This document shows, piece by piece, positions 53,443 through 62,682 of a stretch of 64,000 bases of DNA (within the stretch, counting starts at the first letter, position 1; every line of letters begins with the position of its first letter). Location of the stretch: positions 1 to 64,000 of the forward strand of contig JAHHHJ010000010.1 in the NCBI GenBank assembly GCA_019359445.1. Direction: 5' to 3'. The position numbers and the translations under genes were made by a program. Under the pieces are notes generated by a model. That model was given only the letters and a program-made list of their open reading frames with translations, ran no database searches and was not told the origin of the DNA. The DNA comes from Kastovskya adunca ATA6-11-RM4. Lineage in GTDB: Bacteria; Cyanobacteriota; Cyanobacteriia; Cyanobacteriales; Coleofasciculaceae.

Positions 53443-53656
53443 TTGCGGGTAGAGTTTGCTGAGGGCAAGGCACTATGTCTTGCCTTTCCTGATACTCAAT
53501 CAGGTGTATTCATTAATTTGTTGTATTCGTGGCTACAACGGATGCGATCGCACTTTTCCATTTTTTGTATCTAAGAATAAATCCTTGTATAGACGCCTAC
53601 ACACCCTGTAGCCGTTAAAATCGCTATTATCAGCATGATTTAAGGGGTTTGGGGTA

Positions 53657-55276
53657 ATGCAAGCGTTAGATAGTTCTGCCTCTAACCAAGTAGAGCAGTT
53701 TCGGGAACTTCAGAAGCAGTTACAAGTTCGCGCCACGGCGACAGTCGATTTGTCTGATTTGGAAGACCAAGACATTCTTGTCGTTCCCTCCTTCAGCGTC
53801 GATCAGCGAGAACTGATCAAGATTCCGGGCTTTTTGCACTACGAAGAGCGGCTGCTATTTTCTCTGATTCGCTTACGTAACCCCCGCACTCGGCTAGTTT
53901 ACGTCACGGCACAGCCGATGTCGCCGATTGTGATCGATTATTACTTGCAACTACTGCCGGGGATTCCCTTTTCCCATGCTCGCGATCGCTTACTGCTCCT
54001 TTCCACCTACGACGCTTCTCTCAAGCCCCTGACTCAAAAGATTTTAGAGCGTCCACGATTGATGGAGCGGATTCGCCAAGCCCTGCGCCCGAACAAGTCT
54101 TACATGGTTTGTTACAACTCGACGCCTTTAGAGCGAGAGTTGTCGGTAGCCTTAGGGCTGCCTCTGCTTGCCCAAGACCCGGATTTATTGCACTGGGGTA
54201 CTAAGAGCGGGAGTCGGAAAATTTTTGCTGAAAGTGGCGTTCCTTATCCCGATGGCTGTAACGAATCTGTCTGGAGTACTGACGATTTAGCCGAAGCTGC
54301 TGCTGAGTTGTGGGAACGTCAGCCGCATTTGCAGCGGATGGTTGTCAAGCTCAATGAAGGTTTTTCCGGAGAAGGGAATGCGATTTTGGACTTGAGAAAC
54401 ATCCAATCAGTAGCACCAGAGACAGCCTCCCACTCGCAACGGGTAGCTGTACTGGATGAGCAAATGGAAAAGCTGAGTTTTCAGTCGCAGGATGAAACTT
54501 GGACAAATTTCTCTAACCGGATTCCTGAGTTGGGGGCAATTGTCGAAGGATTTATTGAAGGAGAAGAAAAGCGATCGCCTAGTGTTCAAGGCTACATTGC
54601 GCCCAATGGAGAAGTGGAAATTCTCTCCACCCACGATCAAATCTTGGGAGGGCCAGATCAACAAATTTACCTCGGTTGCCGCTTTCCCTCTGACAGCGCT
54701 TACCGACTCCGGCTGCAAGACCTGGGAATGCGAGTGGGTAAAGTCTTAGCCGCCAAAGGTGCAATGGAGCGCTACGCCGTTGATTTTGTTGCGGTTCGTC
54801 AGCCTGAGGGCAAGGTTCCTGCCTGGGATTTACAAGCAATTGAAATTAACGTACGTAAAGGTGGCACAACCCATCCTTTTATGACCCTCAACTATCTAAC
54901 GAACGGTCGTTATGACTATTCAACCGGGTTGTTTTACAGCCAGCAGGGTCAAGAGAAATACTATATGGCCTCCGATAACCTGCAAAAACCCCGCTATCAG
55001 GGACTGTTGCCTCACGACTTGATGGATATCATTGCCCAGCATCGGCTGCATTTTGATAGCAGCACCAAAACAGGCAGCGTGTTCCACTTGATGGGGGCGC
55101 TCTCGGAGTTTGGCAAGCTGGGAGTCACCTGCATCGGTGATTCGCTTCAGCAAGCAGATGATTTTTACAACCAGGTAGTCAATGCCTTGGATGCAGAAAC
55201 AGGGCCGAACGCGCTGCAAAAACCCCTCGCCTGCCATCCAGTTCCTCCGATTGCCTGGACAATGGAACGTCAGTGA
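53657..55276 (+). CDS. PGM1-related peptide ligase (ATP-grasp)
   Basis: The 539-residue ATP-grasp protein resembles PGM1, the ligase that joins N-terminal amino acids to a peptide in pheganomycin biosynthesis. The ATP-binding part (about 205-425) includes MVVKLNEGFSGEGNA, GAIVEGFIEGEEKRSPSVQG, MERYAVDFVAVRQ and the metal-site AIEINVRKGGTTHPF. The N-terminal domain has DILVVPSFSVDQREL and LVYVTAQPMSPIVIDYYLQL. Widespread in cyanobacteria without an adjacent biosynthetic cluster, as here, so the substrate is unknown. Confidence 0.8.
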   Translation: MQALDSSASNQVEQFRELQKQLQVRATATVDLSDLEDQDILVVPSFSVDQRELIKIPGFLHYEERLLFSLIRLRNPRTRLVYVTAQPMSPIVIDYYLQLLPGIPFSHARDRLLLLSTYDASLKPLTQKILERPRLMERIRQALRPNKSYMVCYNSTPLERELSVALGLPLLAQDPDLLHWGTKSGSRKIFAESGVPYPDGCNESVWSTDDLAEAAAELWERQPHLQRMVVKLNEGFSGEGNAILDLRNIQSVAPETASHSQRVAVLDEQMEKLSFQSQDETWTNFSNRIPELGAIVEGFIEGEEKRSPSVQGYIAPNGEVEILSTHDQILGGPDQQIYLGCRFPSDSAYRLRLQDLGMRVGKVLAAKGAMERYAVDFVAVRQPEGKVPAWDLQAIEINVRKGGTTHPFMTLNYLTNGRYDYSTGLFYSQQGQEKYYMASDNLQKPRYQGLLPHDLMDIIAQHRLHFDSSTKTGSVFHLMGALSEFGKLGVTCIGDSLQQADDFYNQVVNALDAETGPNALQKPLACHPVPPIAWTMERQ

Positions 55277-55281
55277 TGGCA

Positions 55282-55863
55282 TTAAATCAGCTCAAAGGAC
55301 GATCTCTTGTCAGTTGTTGGCTCTTTGGCAGAAGGCGTCCACTCTGACACCAGCAGACCGTAAACTAACTCATCCAAATAGATCCCTCGAAGGTAGAAAC
55401 TCTGGCGGAGATGCCCTTCGAGGGTGAAGCCCAATTTTTGGGCGATTCGCTGGGAGGGGATGTTGTTGGGGTCGATGTTGAGGAAAAGCCGATGCAATCC
55501 CCAGTCGGTGAAGGCATAGTCAACGGCTGACCGGACAGCTTCAGTGGCGTAGCCATAACCCTGATAATCGGCATGGAGGATGAAGCCCATTTGCGCGATC
55601 GCATCCTCTACGCCGTGGATTGATAAACTGCCGATGACTTGACCTGCTTTCAGGCAGATTGTCCACTGGCGCGAATTTGCCGCGTACTCCCCTTGAATAA
55701 ATGCCTCAAATAATCCTCTAGTTTCGTCAATGCTGCGGTGAACTTCCCCAAAGAACCACATTGTTTCTGGATTACTAAACACAGGAAACAATACATCGGC
55801 ATCGGCGACAGTTAGAGGACGAAGTTTAAGCCGGAGGGTTTTCAGTGTTGGATGGTTAGCCAT
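55282..55863 (-). CDS. GNAT N-acetyltransferase (RimJ/RimL-like)
   Basis: The 193-residue acetyltransferase has an N-terminal RLKLRPLTVADADVLFPVFS, acetyl-CoA-binding region ADYQGYGYATEAVRSAVDYA and the IDPNNIPSQRIAQKLGFTLE motif characteristic of the RimJ/RimL subgroup. Substrate may be a protein N-terminus or a small molecule. It is convergent with the PGM1-like gene; the stop codons are 5 bp apart. Confidence 0.87.
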   Translation of the reverse strand: MANHPTLKTLRLKLRPLTVADADVLFPVFSNPETMWFFGEVHRSIDETRGLFEAFIQGEYAANSRQWTICLKAGQVIGSLSIHGVEDAIAQMGFILHADYQGYGYATEAVRSAVDYAFTDWGLHRLFLNIDPNNIPSQRIAQKLGFTLEGHLRQSFYLRGIYLDELVYGLLVSEWTPSAKEPTTDKRSSFELI

Positions 55864-56104
55864 AATCTACTCATTAGCAGGTCGAGGGAGTTAAGGGGCG
55901 ATCGCCTTTTTCTACTACCAACAACAAACAACTCCTGACTCAACTGATAACAGTTTGCTTAAGAAATTACAGTAGGGGCATGATGATGGGGCAAGCCCCT
56001 ACCTATAGCTCAGACTTAAAATTTGTTAAAGGGACAAATACTTGTCTCTATATCTAATATTGGTTTCTCTATATCCCAAGAAAACGGCTCTGGCGCGATC
56101 GCTT

Positions 56105-56326
56105 CTATCGGGTTATTGAAAGCCTGTCTACTACCGTGAGTTTTCCTTGGCGAACAGCACGCAGCATCCGGTCAATAGCACAATGTTCTTCTTCATTCAG
56201 GCTTTCCATCTCTAATACGGCTGCCATTAGCCCGTAGCGGTCAGCCAAGGTTAGATACCCTGAAGCCGTGGCTTGAGCATAAAGTTCAGAAATGGCACCA
56301 GGGAGGATTTGAAGTTGAAGAAACAT
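56105..56326 (-). CDS. Small conserved cyanobacterial protein
   Basis: The 73-residue helical protein (ASGYLTLADRYGLMAAVLEM; HCAIDRMLRAVRQGKLTVVD) matches a short conserved cyanobacterial family of unknown function. Members keep the GxLTLADRYGLMAAxLE core and a C-terminal RxxRAVxxGxxxxVDxLS. It has no signal peptide. It lies alone, about 450 bp from the divergent riboswitch locus. Confidence 0.65.
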   Translation of the reverse strand: MFLQLQILPGAISELYAQATASGYLTLADRYGLMAAVLEMESLNEEEHCAIDRMLRAVRQGKLTVVDRLSITR

Positions 56327-56613
56327 GGCACTGAGGACTGAACTCGATACTTCTAAATATCCGTGATTTTACGGTAGCGCGCTGCGATCTCATCCTGAGT
56401 AAAATGCGATCGTGCTACAGCTTTCTAGTGATGCTACCTACGCCTGGTATGTGAGGAACATCACTACTGAGCCTCCAAAATTGTGAAGAGTGCGTGAAGA
56501 ATAGTCTCTAGGGTAATTGTTGCTTTGAGCCGGTTTTCCTGGTTTTAGCTCAATTTCCGGCGTTTAACTATGGAATTAAAATGCGATCGCTTCTAAACAA
56601 TTTCCCTGAGAGA
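56327..56613. other. Intergenic region upstream of the riboswitch promoter
   Basis: HIP1 sites occur near 56406 and 56582. No gene or hairpin was recognised before the promoter at 56614. Confidence 0.4.
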
Positions 56614-56648
56614 TTGACCCTGATTAGAAAAAGTGTATATTACAATAC
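56614..56648 (+). promoter_or_regulatory. Promoter with NtcA site over the -10 box
   Basis: TTGACC (56614-56619) and TATATT (56636-56641) are separated by 16 bp, a good sigma70-type promoter. GTATATTACAATAC (56635-56648) is an exact GTA-N8-TAC NtcA site lying across the -10 and probable start point. This is the geometry expected for NtcA repression, as described for gif genes. Confidence 0.75.
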
Positions 56649-56655
56649 GTAAAGT

Positions 56656-56750
56656 AACTCGTTCATCTCCCCACTCGTAAAAGCATTGATAGACAGTATT
56701 CAAGCAGTGGAGAGACGGAAGTAGGGATTTTTCCCCCCAAGGAACGTACC
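56656..56750 (+). ncRNA. Glutamine riboswitch-like RNA (glnA/downstream-peptide class)
   Basis: Conserved parts are in order. P1 CGTTC (56660-56664) pairs with GAACG (56742-56746). P2 TCTCCCCAC pairs with GTGGAGAGA (8 of 9 pairs). The signature junction GACGGAAGTAGG (56714-56725) follows, then a small hairpin GGGA/TCCC, then CCAAGGAACG. These match the glnA RNA consensus (CGUUCA...GACGGAAGUAGG...GGAACG), which binds L-glutamine. It sits between an NtcA-overlapped promoter and a 73-residue peptide gene. Confidence 0.85.
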
Positions 56751-56777
56751 CACATCTTGTCTTGTTAAGAGGTTGTA

Positions 56778-56999
56778 ATGATGCTTCTAACTTTCATAGT
56801 CGCTCTGGTTCTTGCCTCTGTAGCTGCTTGTCTCAGTATTAATACCTCAGAAGAAATCGTCCAGGTAGCAGCAGCCGTCACCGCAGGGATTTGTCTGTTC
56901 TTCAGCCTTATCTTCGCCCCAATAGCTATTAAGCTGATGATTTTGCTCAGCCCGCTGTTTAGCAAGAAAATCCAGCTTGTGGCGTCTCGCTCAAGGTAA
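56778..56999 (+). CDS. Small membrane protein behind a glutamine riboswitch
   Basis: The 73-residue peptide has two predicted membrane helices (about 3-21, LTFIVALVLASVAACLSI; and 30-60, VAAAVTAGICLFFSLIFAPI onward) with a short NTSEE loop and a basic C-terminus (SKKIQLVASRSR). I do not recognise a named family; small ORFs controlled by this RNA class are called downstream peptides. Start codons ATGATG at 56778 are preceded by AGAGG. The leader RNA and NtcA site imply that it is made when nitrogen and glutamine are plentiful. It does not resemble IF7 or IF17, which are soluble. Confidence 0.75.
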   Translation: MMLLTFIVALVLASVAACLSINTSEEIVQVAAAVTAGICLFFSLIFAPIAIKLMILLSPLFSKKIQLVASRSR

Positions 57000-57227
57000 G
57001 GCGGCGACTCTCGTATCCCCAGGTGTCTCTCGTCCATCACATCTAGTAAGAGATGGGTACAGCGTAGATTATTAAGGGGGAGCTAGAAGATTATGTGTAG
57101 CAAGAATTTAGAGAATTCTCACCCTGTCTCTTCACTCCTACCTCTTACCCCTCTTTGGGAATTCGCCAGCCGTATCTTCTTTGTGTAGAATCAAATCGCA
57201 CGCCCTTATTGAGAGCGGTTGTAACCT

Positions 57228-58964
57228 TTGTCTGTTGCTAGTGCCGTTCACTGTATTAATCCTGATTGTCCTCATCCCTATCCGCAGCGTTGGGATAACA
57301 AATTTTGCAATAGCTGTGGTTCCCTGTTACGGTTGAACGATCGCTACTTGCCACTGCAGCTACTAGGGACAGGGGGATTTGCCATCCTCTACAGTATTTG
57401 GGACTTACAGACGCAAACAGAGCGGGTGCTAAAGGTATTAGTGGAAACCTCTCCCAAGGCATTGCAACTGTTCGAGCAAGAAGCGGCGGTGTTGAGCAAC
57501 TTAAAGCATCCCGGCATCCCCAGCAGCGATCCAGACGGTTATTTTCAAATCACCCTAGGGAATCCGCCTCGCATCATCCCCTGTCTGGTGATGGAGAAAA
57601 TCAACGGTCATACCTTGCAGGATATTCTGGATAAAAATCCCCAAGGCTGTTCTGAGACGGTAGTGCGAAACTGGCTCAGTCAAGCCGTTGAGATTTTGCA
57701 GGAATTGCATCAACGTCAGATTATCCATCGCGACATTAAGCCGTCTAACTTGATGCTGCGCCTCCCCCAGGATGCATCCACTGCTATTCCCGGACAAATT
57801 CCGGGGGGTCAGTTAGTCTTAATTGACTTTGGTGGGGCAAAACAAATGGGTTCGGCGCAATCTAGAGCGCAAGCCAGTTCTACTCGCTTATTTTCCTCTG
57901 GCTACAGCCCCCCAGAACAAGTAGTGGGGGGAGTTGTGGGGCCTGCGACTGACTTTTACGCCCTAGGACGAACGTTGATTCACCTGCTGACGGGACAGTA
58001 TCCACCGGATTTGGAAGACCCAATTTCCGGGGAGTTGCGCTGGCGTCATTGCCTTCGCGTCAGCCCAGATCTAGCGGATTTGCTGGATGATATGGTGCGT
58101 CTAGATGTGCAAGAACGACCTGCAACCGCAAGGGAGATGCAAGGGCGACTGGCAAATTTTTCCCAATTGAAGACGCAGATAAGCCAGCCAAAACCCATTT
58201 TCACAGATACGATCGCCCAAGTTGCTCAAAGAAGTATTACAGAAGTAGTCGGCGCGATCGCGGTTGTGGGTGGTGGTATGACCAATGCCTCGATGTTCTT
58301 CATCCGGGCAACAATTCGGCTGGTTAAAGCTTGTCTGGATACGACCTGGGAGATGATTCTCGGCGCGATTGGTGCGGCTGTCGGTACAGTGGCAGGGTTT
58401 GTGCTGGCGTACTGGACGGTTGTGGGTAACGCTACGGCAAGTATTCTCTCCCAACAGCTACTGCGTCTGTTTCCCGGTGCAGAAGGAACAATCGGCCCAG
58501 AAATTTTGTTATTTGTTGCCGCCGGATTAGGAACCGCAGGCGGACTAACGGCAGCAGGAGGCTTTGAACAGCGTCGGCGTCCGATAATTGCGGGATTAAT
58601 GGGGATTTTTGGCTACGGATTGAGCGGCTTAATTTGGCAATTGACGCCCAATGCTCCTCCCGAAAGTTGGGTGGGATTAATTGCGATCGCTGCGATGCCG
58701 ATGGCTCTCGGTTTAGGTTTGCCCAGCCATCACCTAGTTCACGCCCTCGTTACTGCCTTGGGAACTAGTGGCGTTCTGGCGGGTTTAGTTGCCTTAAATT
58801 TCTTGCCCCCTGACCCCTTCATGAATATCCTCTCCTACGCCAACTGGCCAAGTTTTGGAGCGAGTATTGCTCTGTTTTGTCTTTTTGCCATCACCTTCGC
58901 GTTCTGGCTGGGGGTCAGTCATTATTTACTAGTTCCCATCCTTCGCTGGCTGGGTTGGCGGTGA
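57228..58964 (+). CDS. Serine/threonine protein kinase with zinc ribbon and membrane domain
   Basis: The 578-residue kinase has an N-terminal zinc ribbon (CINPDCPHP and CNSCG), a kinase domain (about 40-315) and a C-terminal membrane domain. In the kinase domain are a Gly loop LGTGGFAILY, Lys in RVLKVLVE, the catalytic IIHRDIKPSNLML, LIDFGGAKQ for the DFG segment and the SPPEQ anchor. The C-terminal part has about six hydrophobic segments rich in Gly and Ala. All catalytic residues are present. Such zinc-ribbon kinases are common in filamentous cyanobacteria. The start is TTG at 57228, chosen because the ribbon begins right after it. Confidence 0.85.
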   Translation: MSVASAVHCINPDCPHPYPQRWDNKFCNSCGSLLRLNDRYLPLQLLGTGGFAILYSIWDLQTQTERVLKVLVETSPKALQLFEQEAAVLSNLKHPGIPSSDPDGYFQITLGNPPRIIPCLVMEKINGHTLQDILDKNPQGCSETVVRNWLSQAVEILQELHQRQIIHRDIKPSNLMLRLPQDASTAIPGQIPGGQLVLIDFGGAKQMGSAQSRAQASSTRLFSSGYSPPEQVVGGVVGPATDFYALGRTLIHLLTGQYPPDLEDPISGELRWRHCLRVSPDLADLLDDMVRLDVQERPATAREMQGRLANFSQLKTQISQPKPIFTDTIAQVAQRSITEVVGAIAVVGGGMTNASMFFIRATIRLVKACLDTTWEMILGAIGAAVGTVAGFVLAYWTVVGNATASILSQQLLRLFPGAEGTIGPEILLFVAAGLGTAGGLTAAGGFEQRRRPIIAGLMGIFGYGLSGLIWQLTPNAPPESWVGLIAIAAMPMALGLGLPSHHLVHALVTALGTSGVLAGLVALNFLPPDPFMNILSYANWPSFGASIALFCLFAITFAFWLGVSHYLLVPILRWLGWR

Positions 58965-59135
58965 TATCCTCCCCCAGCAAATCAAAATGCAGGCGGCTTC
59001 CCGTTCCCCTACCACTCAGCACTTTGTCTATACAGCAATTTTCACGCTTTCTGTACCACAAGGGTAGGAGCGCTCTTGCTTTGCGCCCCTACAGAATCCT
59101 GTATTGCAGCCAGTTGAAAACTACTATAAGCGCCT

Positions 59136-60656
59136 CTACTGATTACCGGATTTGGTTACAAGGGAAGGCATATCCAAATCCTGCCTAACGAATGTAGTAG
59201 CACTGCGTGCTGCTTCCAGAATGGTTAACAATCCGCTACCCGGATGAACGGCACCACCAATCCAATACAGTCGGCGGAGACTATCCGATCGAATCGGTGG
59301 GCGAAATGGCCCAAGCTGATTCCAGCTATGGGTGAGATTAAAAACAGCACCTAAATGGACTCGATAATCATCGCGCCAAGTGGGAGCCGTGTAACAAGTT
59401 TCCGTCACAATATGCTGCTCTAGGTTGTCGTAGCCTAGCAGAGACATCCGTTGAATAATCAAGTCGCGGTATGCCTGCTGCGACGTTACCCAGTCAACGT
59501 TATGAGACGTATTCGGAATTGGCACCAACACAAACAGCGTGCTATGTCCAGCAGGTGCATTACTAGGGTCTACGATCGTTGGATTGCAGACGTAAAAGGG
59601 CGGATCTTTTTCGTCCAAAGCGGAATCGTCTACCCAAGGGCGTTCTCGACTGCGAATGCGATCGGACAGATAAAGTTGATGGTGGGGTAAATTTTCGTAG
59701 CGACGATTAATGCCTAGATAGAGCATAAACGTTGAGCAGGAAAACTGCAGGCGATTGAGTTTGCGATCGCTATAGCGACCGCGAGCTGACTCTGGCACCA
59801 AGTGTCGGATACCATAGCCAAAATCTGCATTCACGACGACTGCATCCGCAGGAATGCGATCGCTGGTCGCTAATTCCACCCCACGAGCGCAATTCTGCTC
59901 AATCCAAACTTGCTTCACCGGACAATTCAAGTGAATTTGTACCCCCAAATCCCTTGCTGCTTGAGCCATAGATTGGGCGAGGGCGCGGAATCCTCCCTCT
60001 GGATGCCAAACGCCGTCAGCAAATTCTAGAAACGGAATCAGGCTAAAAATGCTAGAGCAAAGGGTGGGATGCATTCCTAAGTATTTCGATGAATAGCTGA
60101 GGGCGTAAACCAACCGCTCATCCTTGAAAAACCGCCAAAAATGTTGATAGAGGCTTTCCCAGGGGCGAAAGGACAAAGCAGCGGCAATTTCATCGGGACG
60201 CAGATACCCAAGTATTGGACGGACTGGCGTACCTAAATAAGGCTTATACCCCAGCAGGTTCTTCCGCACATGCTCTGCATACCAATGGTCAAATGCCTCC
60301 GGTAAATCTGCACGCATCGACGCTAGCTGGGCTTTAAACGCATCCAAATTGGAGGTCAAGTCAAGCTGGCTACCATCCCAGAAGTGAAGCCGTGTATTCG
60401 GATCGAGTTGCTTGAAATGGATATAGTCGGATAGCTTCAGTCCCGACTCGGTGAATAATTCCTCATATACGCGGGGAACCTGAAGAATGGTTGGGCCCGT
60501 ATCGAAGGCATAAGACCCCTCTTCAAAGCCCCGCATTCGTCCGCCAACTCTGTCAGCCGCCTCAAAGATTTGGACTTGGTATCCCTGGCTTGCGAGTCGC
60601 ATCGCTGTTGCTAAACCACCGGGCCCGGCTCCAACAATGACGATCTGTTTCGACAT
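59136..60656 (-). CDS. CrtI-family phytoene desaturase-like FAD oxidoreductase
   Basis: The 506-residue flavoprotein has the dinucleotide motif VIVGAGPGGLATAMRLASQG, the RVGGRMRGFEEGSYAFDTGP region and the C-terminal CrtI signature IGGAVHPGSGLLTILEAARS. CrtI-type enzymes desaturate or isomerise carotenoid precursors. Most cyanobacteria use CrtP/CrtQ/CrtH for lycopene, so this paralogue probably acts on another carotenoid step or substrate, and may have been acquired. AGGAGT lies 10 bp before the ATG. Two palindromes upstream suggest dedicated regulation. Confidence 0.8.
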   Translation of the reverse strand: MSKQIVIVGAGPGGLATAMRLASQGYQVQIFEAADRVGGRMRGFEEGSYAFDTGPTILQVPRVYEELFTESGLKLSDYIHFKQLDPNTRLHFWDGSQLDLTSNLDAFKAQLASMRADLPEAFDHWYAEHVRKNLLGYKPYLGTPVRPILGYLRPDEIAAALSFRPWESLYQHFWRFFKDERLVYALSYSSKYLGMHPTLCSSIFSLIPFLEFADGVWHPEGGFRALAQSMAQAARDLGVQIHLNCPVKQVWIEQNCARGVELATSDRIPADAVVVNADFGYGIRHLVPESARGRYSDRKLNRLQFSCSTFMLYLGINRRYENLPHHQLYLSDRIRSRERPWVDDSALDEKDPPFYVCNPTIVDPSNAPAGHSTLFVLVPIPNTSHNVDWVTSQQAYRDLIIQRMSLLGYDNLEQHIVTETCYTAPTWRDDYRVHLGAVFNLTHSWNQLGPFRPPIRSDSLRRLYWIGGAVHPGSGLLTILEAARSATTFVRQDLDMPSLVTKSGNQ

Positions 60657-60682
60657 GCTTTGACTCCTCTTGCACTTTAAAC

Positions 60683-60734
60683 GTGAGGATTTCTCGTATT
60701 TTTACTATAAAGCTTGAACGTGAGAATTTCTCAC
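60683..60734 (-). promoter_or_regulatory. Paired palindromic operators upstream of CrtI-like gene
   Basis: GTGAGAATTTCTCAC (60720-60734) is a perfect 7-bp inverted repeat around one base. A weaker copy GTGAGGATTTCTC (60683-60695) lies 37 bp away, and both are flanked by AACG. A TATAGT box sits between them on the minus strand. The pair probably brackets the promoter of the desaturase gene and binds an unidentified repressor. Confidence 0.65.
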
Positions 60735-60918
60735 TTTTTCGTTTGTGCGATCGCCTGATTTGAGCAATGCCTTAAAACCTACCGATTACCCTGTTGCACA
60801 TTTCCCCAAAACAGTGCTGATGATCGGCGGTTCAATGCTGAATCGCTAAAGTATTCCTGCTATAGTTCAAAATTCGCGTCTAATGTTATGAGTTAATGCT
60901 GGGGAGTGTAAACCGTTT

Positions 60919-62517
60919 GTGACCAAAATGCAGAAACCCGCTCGTTCTCTAGCAGGAATTGCTGGGATTGTGGCAGTTGCCACCCTGATTAGTAAGGTGT
61001 TTGGGTTAGTTCGCCAACAGGCGATCGCCGCTGCCTTTGGGGTAGGAATCGTTGCTGATGCTTACAACTACGCCTATGTGATTCCTGGCTTTTTGTTGGT
61101 TCTGCTAGGTGGCATCAATGGCCCGTTTCACAGCGCCATTGTCAGCGTCCTTGCCAAGCGCGATAAATCCGAAGCTGCGCCGTTGGTGGAAACGATTACA
61201 ACAATGGTGGGAGGAATCCTGCTGCTGGTTTGTATCGGTTTGATTTTATTTGCTGGCACCTTAATCGATATCGTAGCACCGGGATTAGATGCAGAAGTTC
61301 GTGCGATCGCCATTCCCCAGTTACAGATTATGGCTCCGATGGCAGTCATGGCAGGGCTGATCGGTATTGGCTTTGGCAGCCTCAACGCCGCCGAACTTTA
61401 TTGGCTTCCTTCCATTAGCCCCTTATTTTCCAGCGTCACCGTCATTATCGGACTCGTCTTCCTGACGCTGCAATTGGGAGACAAAGTTACAACCCCTCAA
61501 TATGCCCTGATTGGTGGTCTGGTTCTGGCTTGGGGAACCCTAGCGGGGGCTGTCTTGCAGTGGTTGGTGCAAGTTCCCGCCCAGTGGAAAGCAGGAATGG
61601 GAACATTGCGGCTGCGATTTGATTTCAAGCAACCAGGAGTTAAAGAAGTCATCAAAATTATGGGCCCGGCGACCTTTTCCTCCGGCATGGCTCATATTAA
61701 CCTCTACGTCATTTTATTTTTCGCGTCTTACATCCCTCAAGCTGCCGCTGCCCTTACCTATGCAGGCTTGCTGGTACAAACGCCCCTCGGCATCATTTCC
61801 AATGTGATTTTGGTGCCAATGCTGCCGATTTTTTCCCGACTTGCCGCACCAGAAAATTGGGTGGAACTCAAGCAACGGATTCGCCAAGGGCTGCTCCTCA
61901 CCGCCCTCACCATGCTGCCCTTAGGGGCGTTGATGATTACCCTAGCTGTACCGATAGTCCGGGTGATTTACGAACGTTACGCTTTCGACCGCGAAGCCTC
62001 TCAGTTAGTCGCTTCCATCCTAGTTGTGTACGGGTTTGGGATGTTTGTTTACCTGGGGCGTGATGTGATCGTGCGGGTGTTTTATGCCTTGGGAGATGGC
62101 GAGACGCCGTTTCGGGTTAGCGCCGTTAGCATCTTTCTCAATGCCTTGCTTGCTTATCTGTTTGTCAGACCGTTTGGCGCACCGGGTTTAGTGATGGCAA
62201 CCGTAGGCGTCAATCTTTTCTCCATGCTGGTGCTGATGTGGCTGCTGAACCGCAAACTGAATGGCTTACCCTGGCGGGAGTGGAGTTTGCCAATTCTGGC
62301 GCTGACAGGTAGTAGCTTCCTAGCAGGGATTGCCAGTTGGGGCGTCAGTTGGGGATTACAACGAACCTTTGGCAGCAGTGGCTTACTATCGCAGTTGTTG
62401 CAGTTGAGTGTAGCGGGATTAGTCGGTTTGGGAGTATTTGCCCTATTGGCTACGCGGATGAATTTGCCAGAAGTGGATATCTTTGTGGCTCGCATCCGGC
62501 AGAAGTTTGGGAGATAG
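60919..62517 (+). CDS. murJ: Lipid II flippase MurJ
   Basis: MurJ moves lipid II across the cytoplasmic membrane for peptidoglycan synthesis. The 532-residue protein has about fourteen hydrophobic segments. It contains the MATE/MviN features LISKVFGLVRQQAIAAAFGV, the GINGPFHSAIV loop, FSSGMAHINLYVILFFASYI, and the central QTPLGIISNVILVPMLPIFS. The start is GTG at 60919 or the ATG at 60928; neither has a strong ribosome-binding site. A single gene. Confidence 0.93.
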   Translation: MTKMQKPARSLAGIAGIVAVATLISKVFGLVRQQAIAAAFGVGIVADAYNYAYVIPGFLLVLLGGINGPFHSAIVSVLAKRDKSEAAPLVETITTMVGGILLLVCIGLILFAGTLIDIVAPGLDAEVRAIAIPQLQIMAPMAVMAGLIGIGFGSLNAAELYWLPSISPLFSSVTVIIGLVFLTLQLGDKVTTPQYALIGGLVLAWGTLAGAVLQWLVQVPAQWKAGMGTLRLRFDFKQPGVKEVIKIMGPATFSSGMAHINLYVILFFASYIPQAAAALTYAGLLVQTPLGIISNVILVPMLPIFSRLAAPENWVELKQRIRQGLLLTALTMLPLGALMITLAVPIVRVIYERYAFDREASQLVASILVVYGFGMFVYLGRDVIVRVFYALGDGETPFRVSAVSIFLNALLAYLFVRPFGAPGLVMATVGVNLFSMLVLMWLLNRKLNGLPWREWSLPILALTGSSFLAGIASWGVSWGLQRTFGSSGLLSQLLQLSVAGLVGLGVFALLATRMNLPEVDIFVARIRQKFGR

Positions 62518-62682
62518 ATTTTTGGGTGGGGTGAAGTTAAAGTGCGATCGCGCTTCATCTTCACCTCAAGTAACTCTAGCGAGTCAGTCTCAGGCTCCAG
62601 ACCAGTTTGAAAGGCATCATCCGGGCAAATCAAACTCGCAACTAAATTAGTGCAATGCCGAACTGACACTGAGGAGCAAGGC

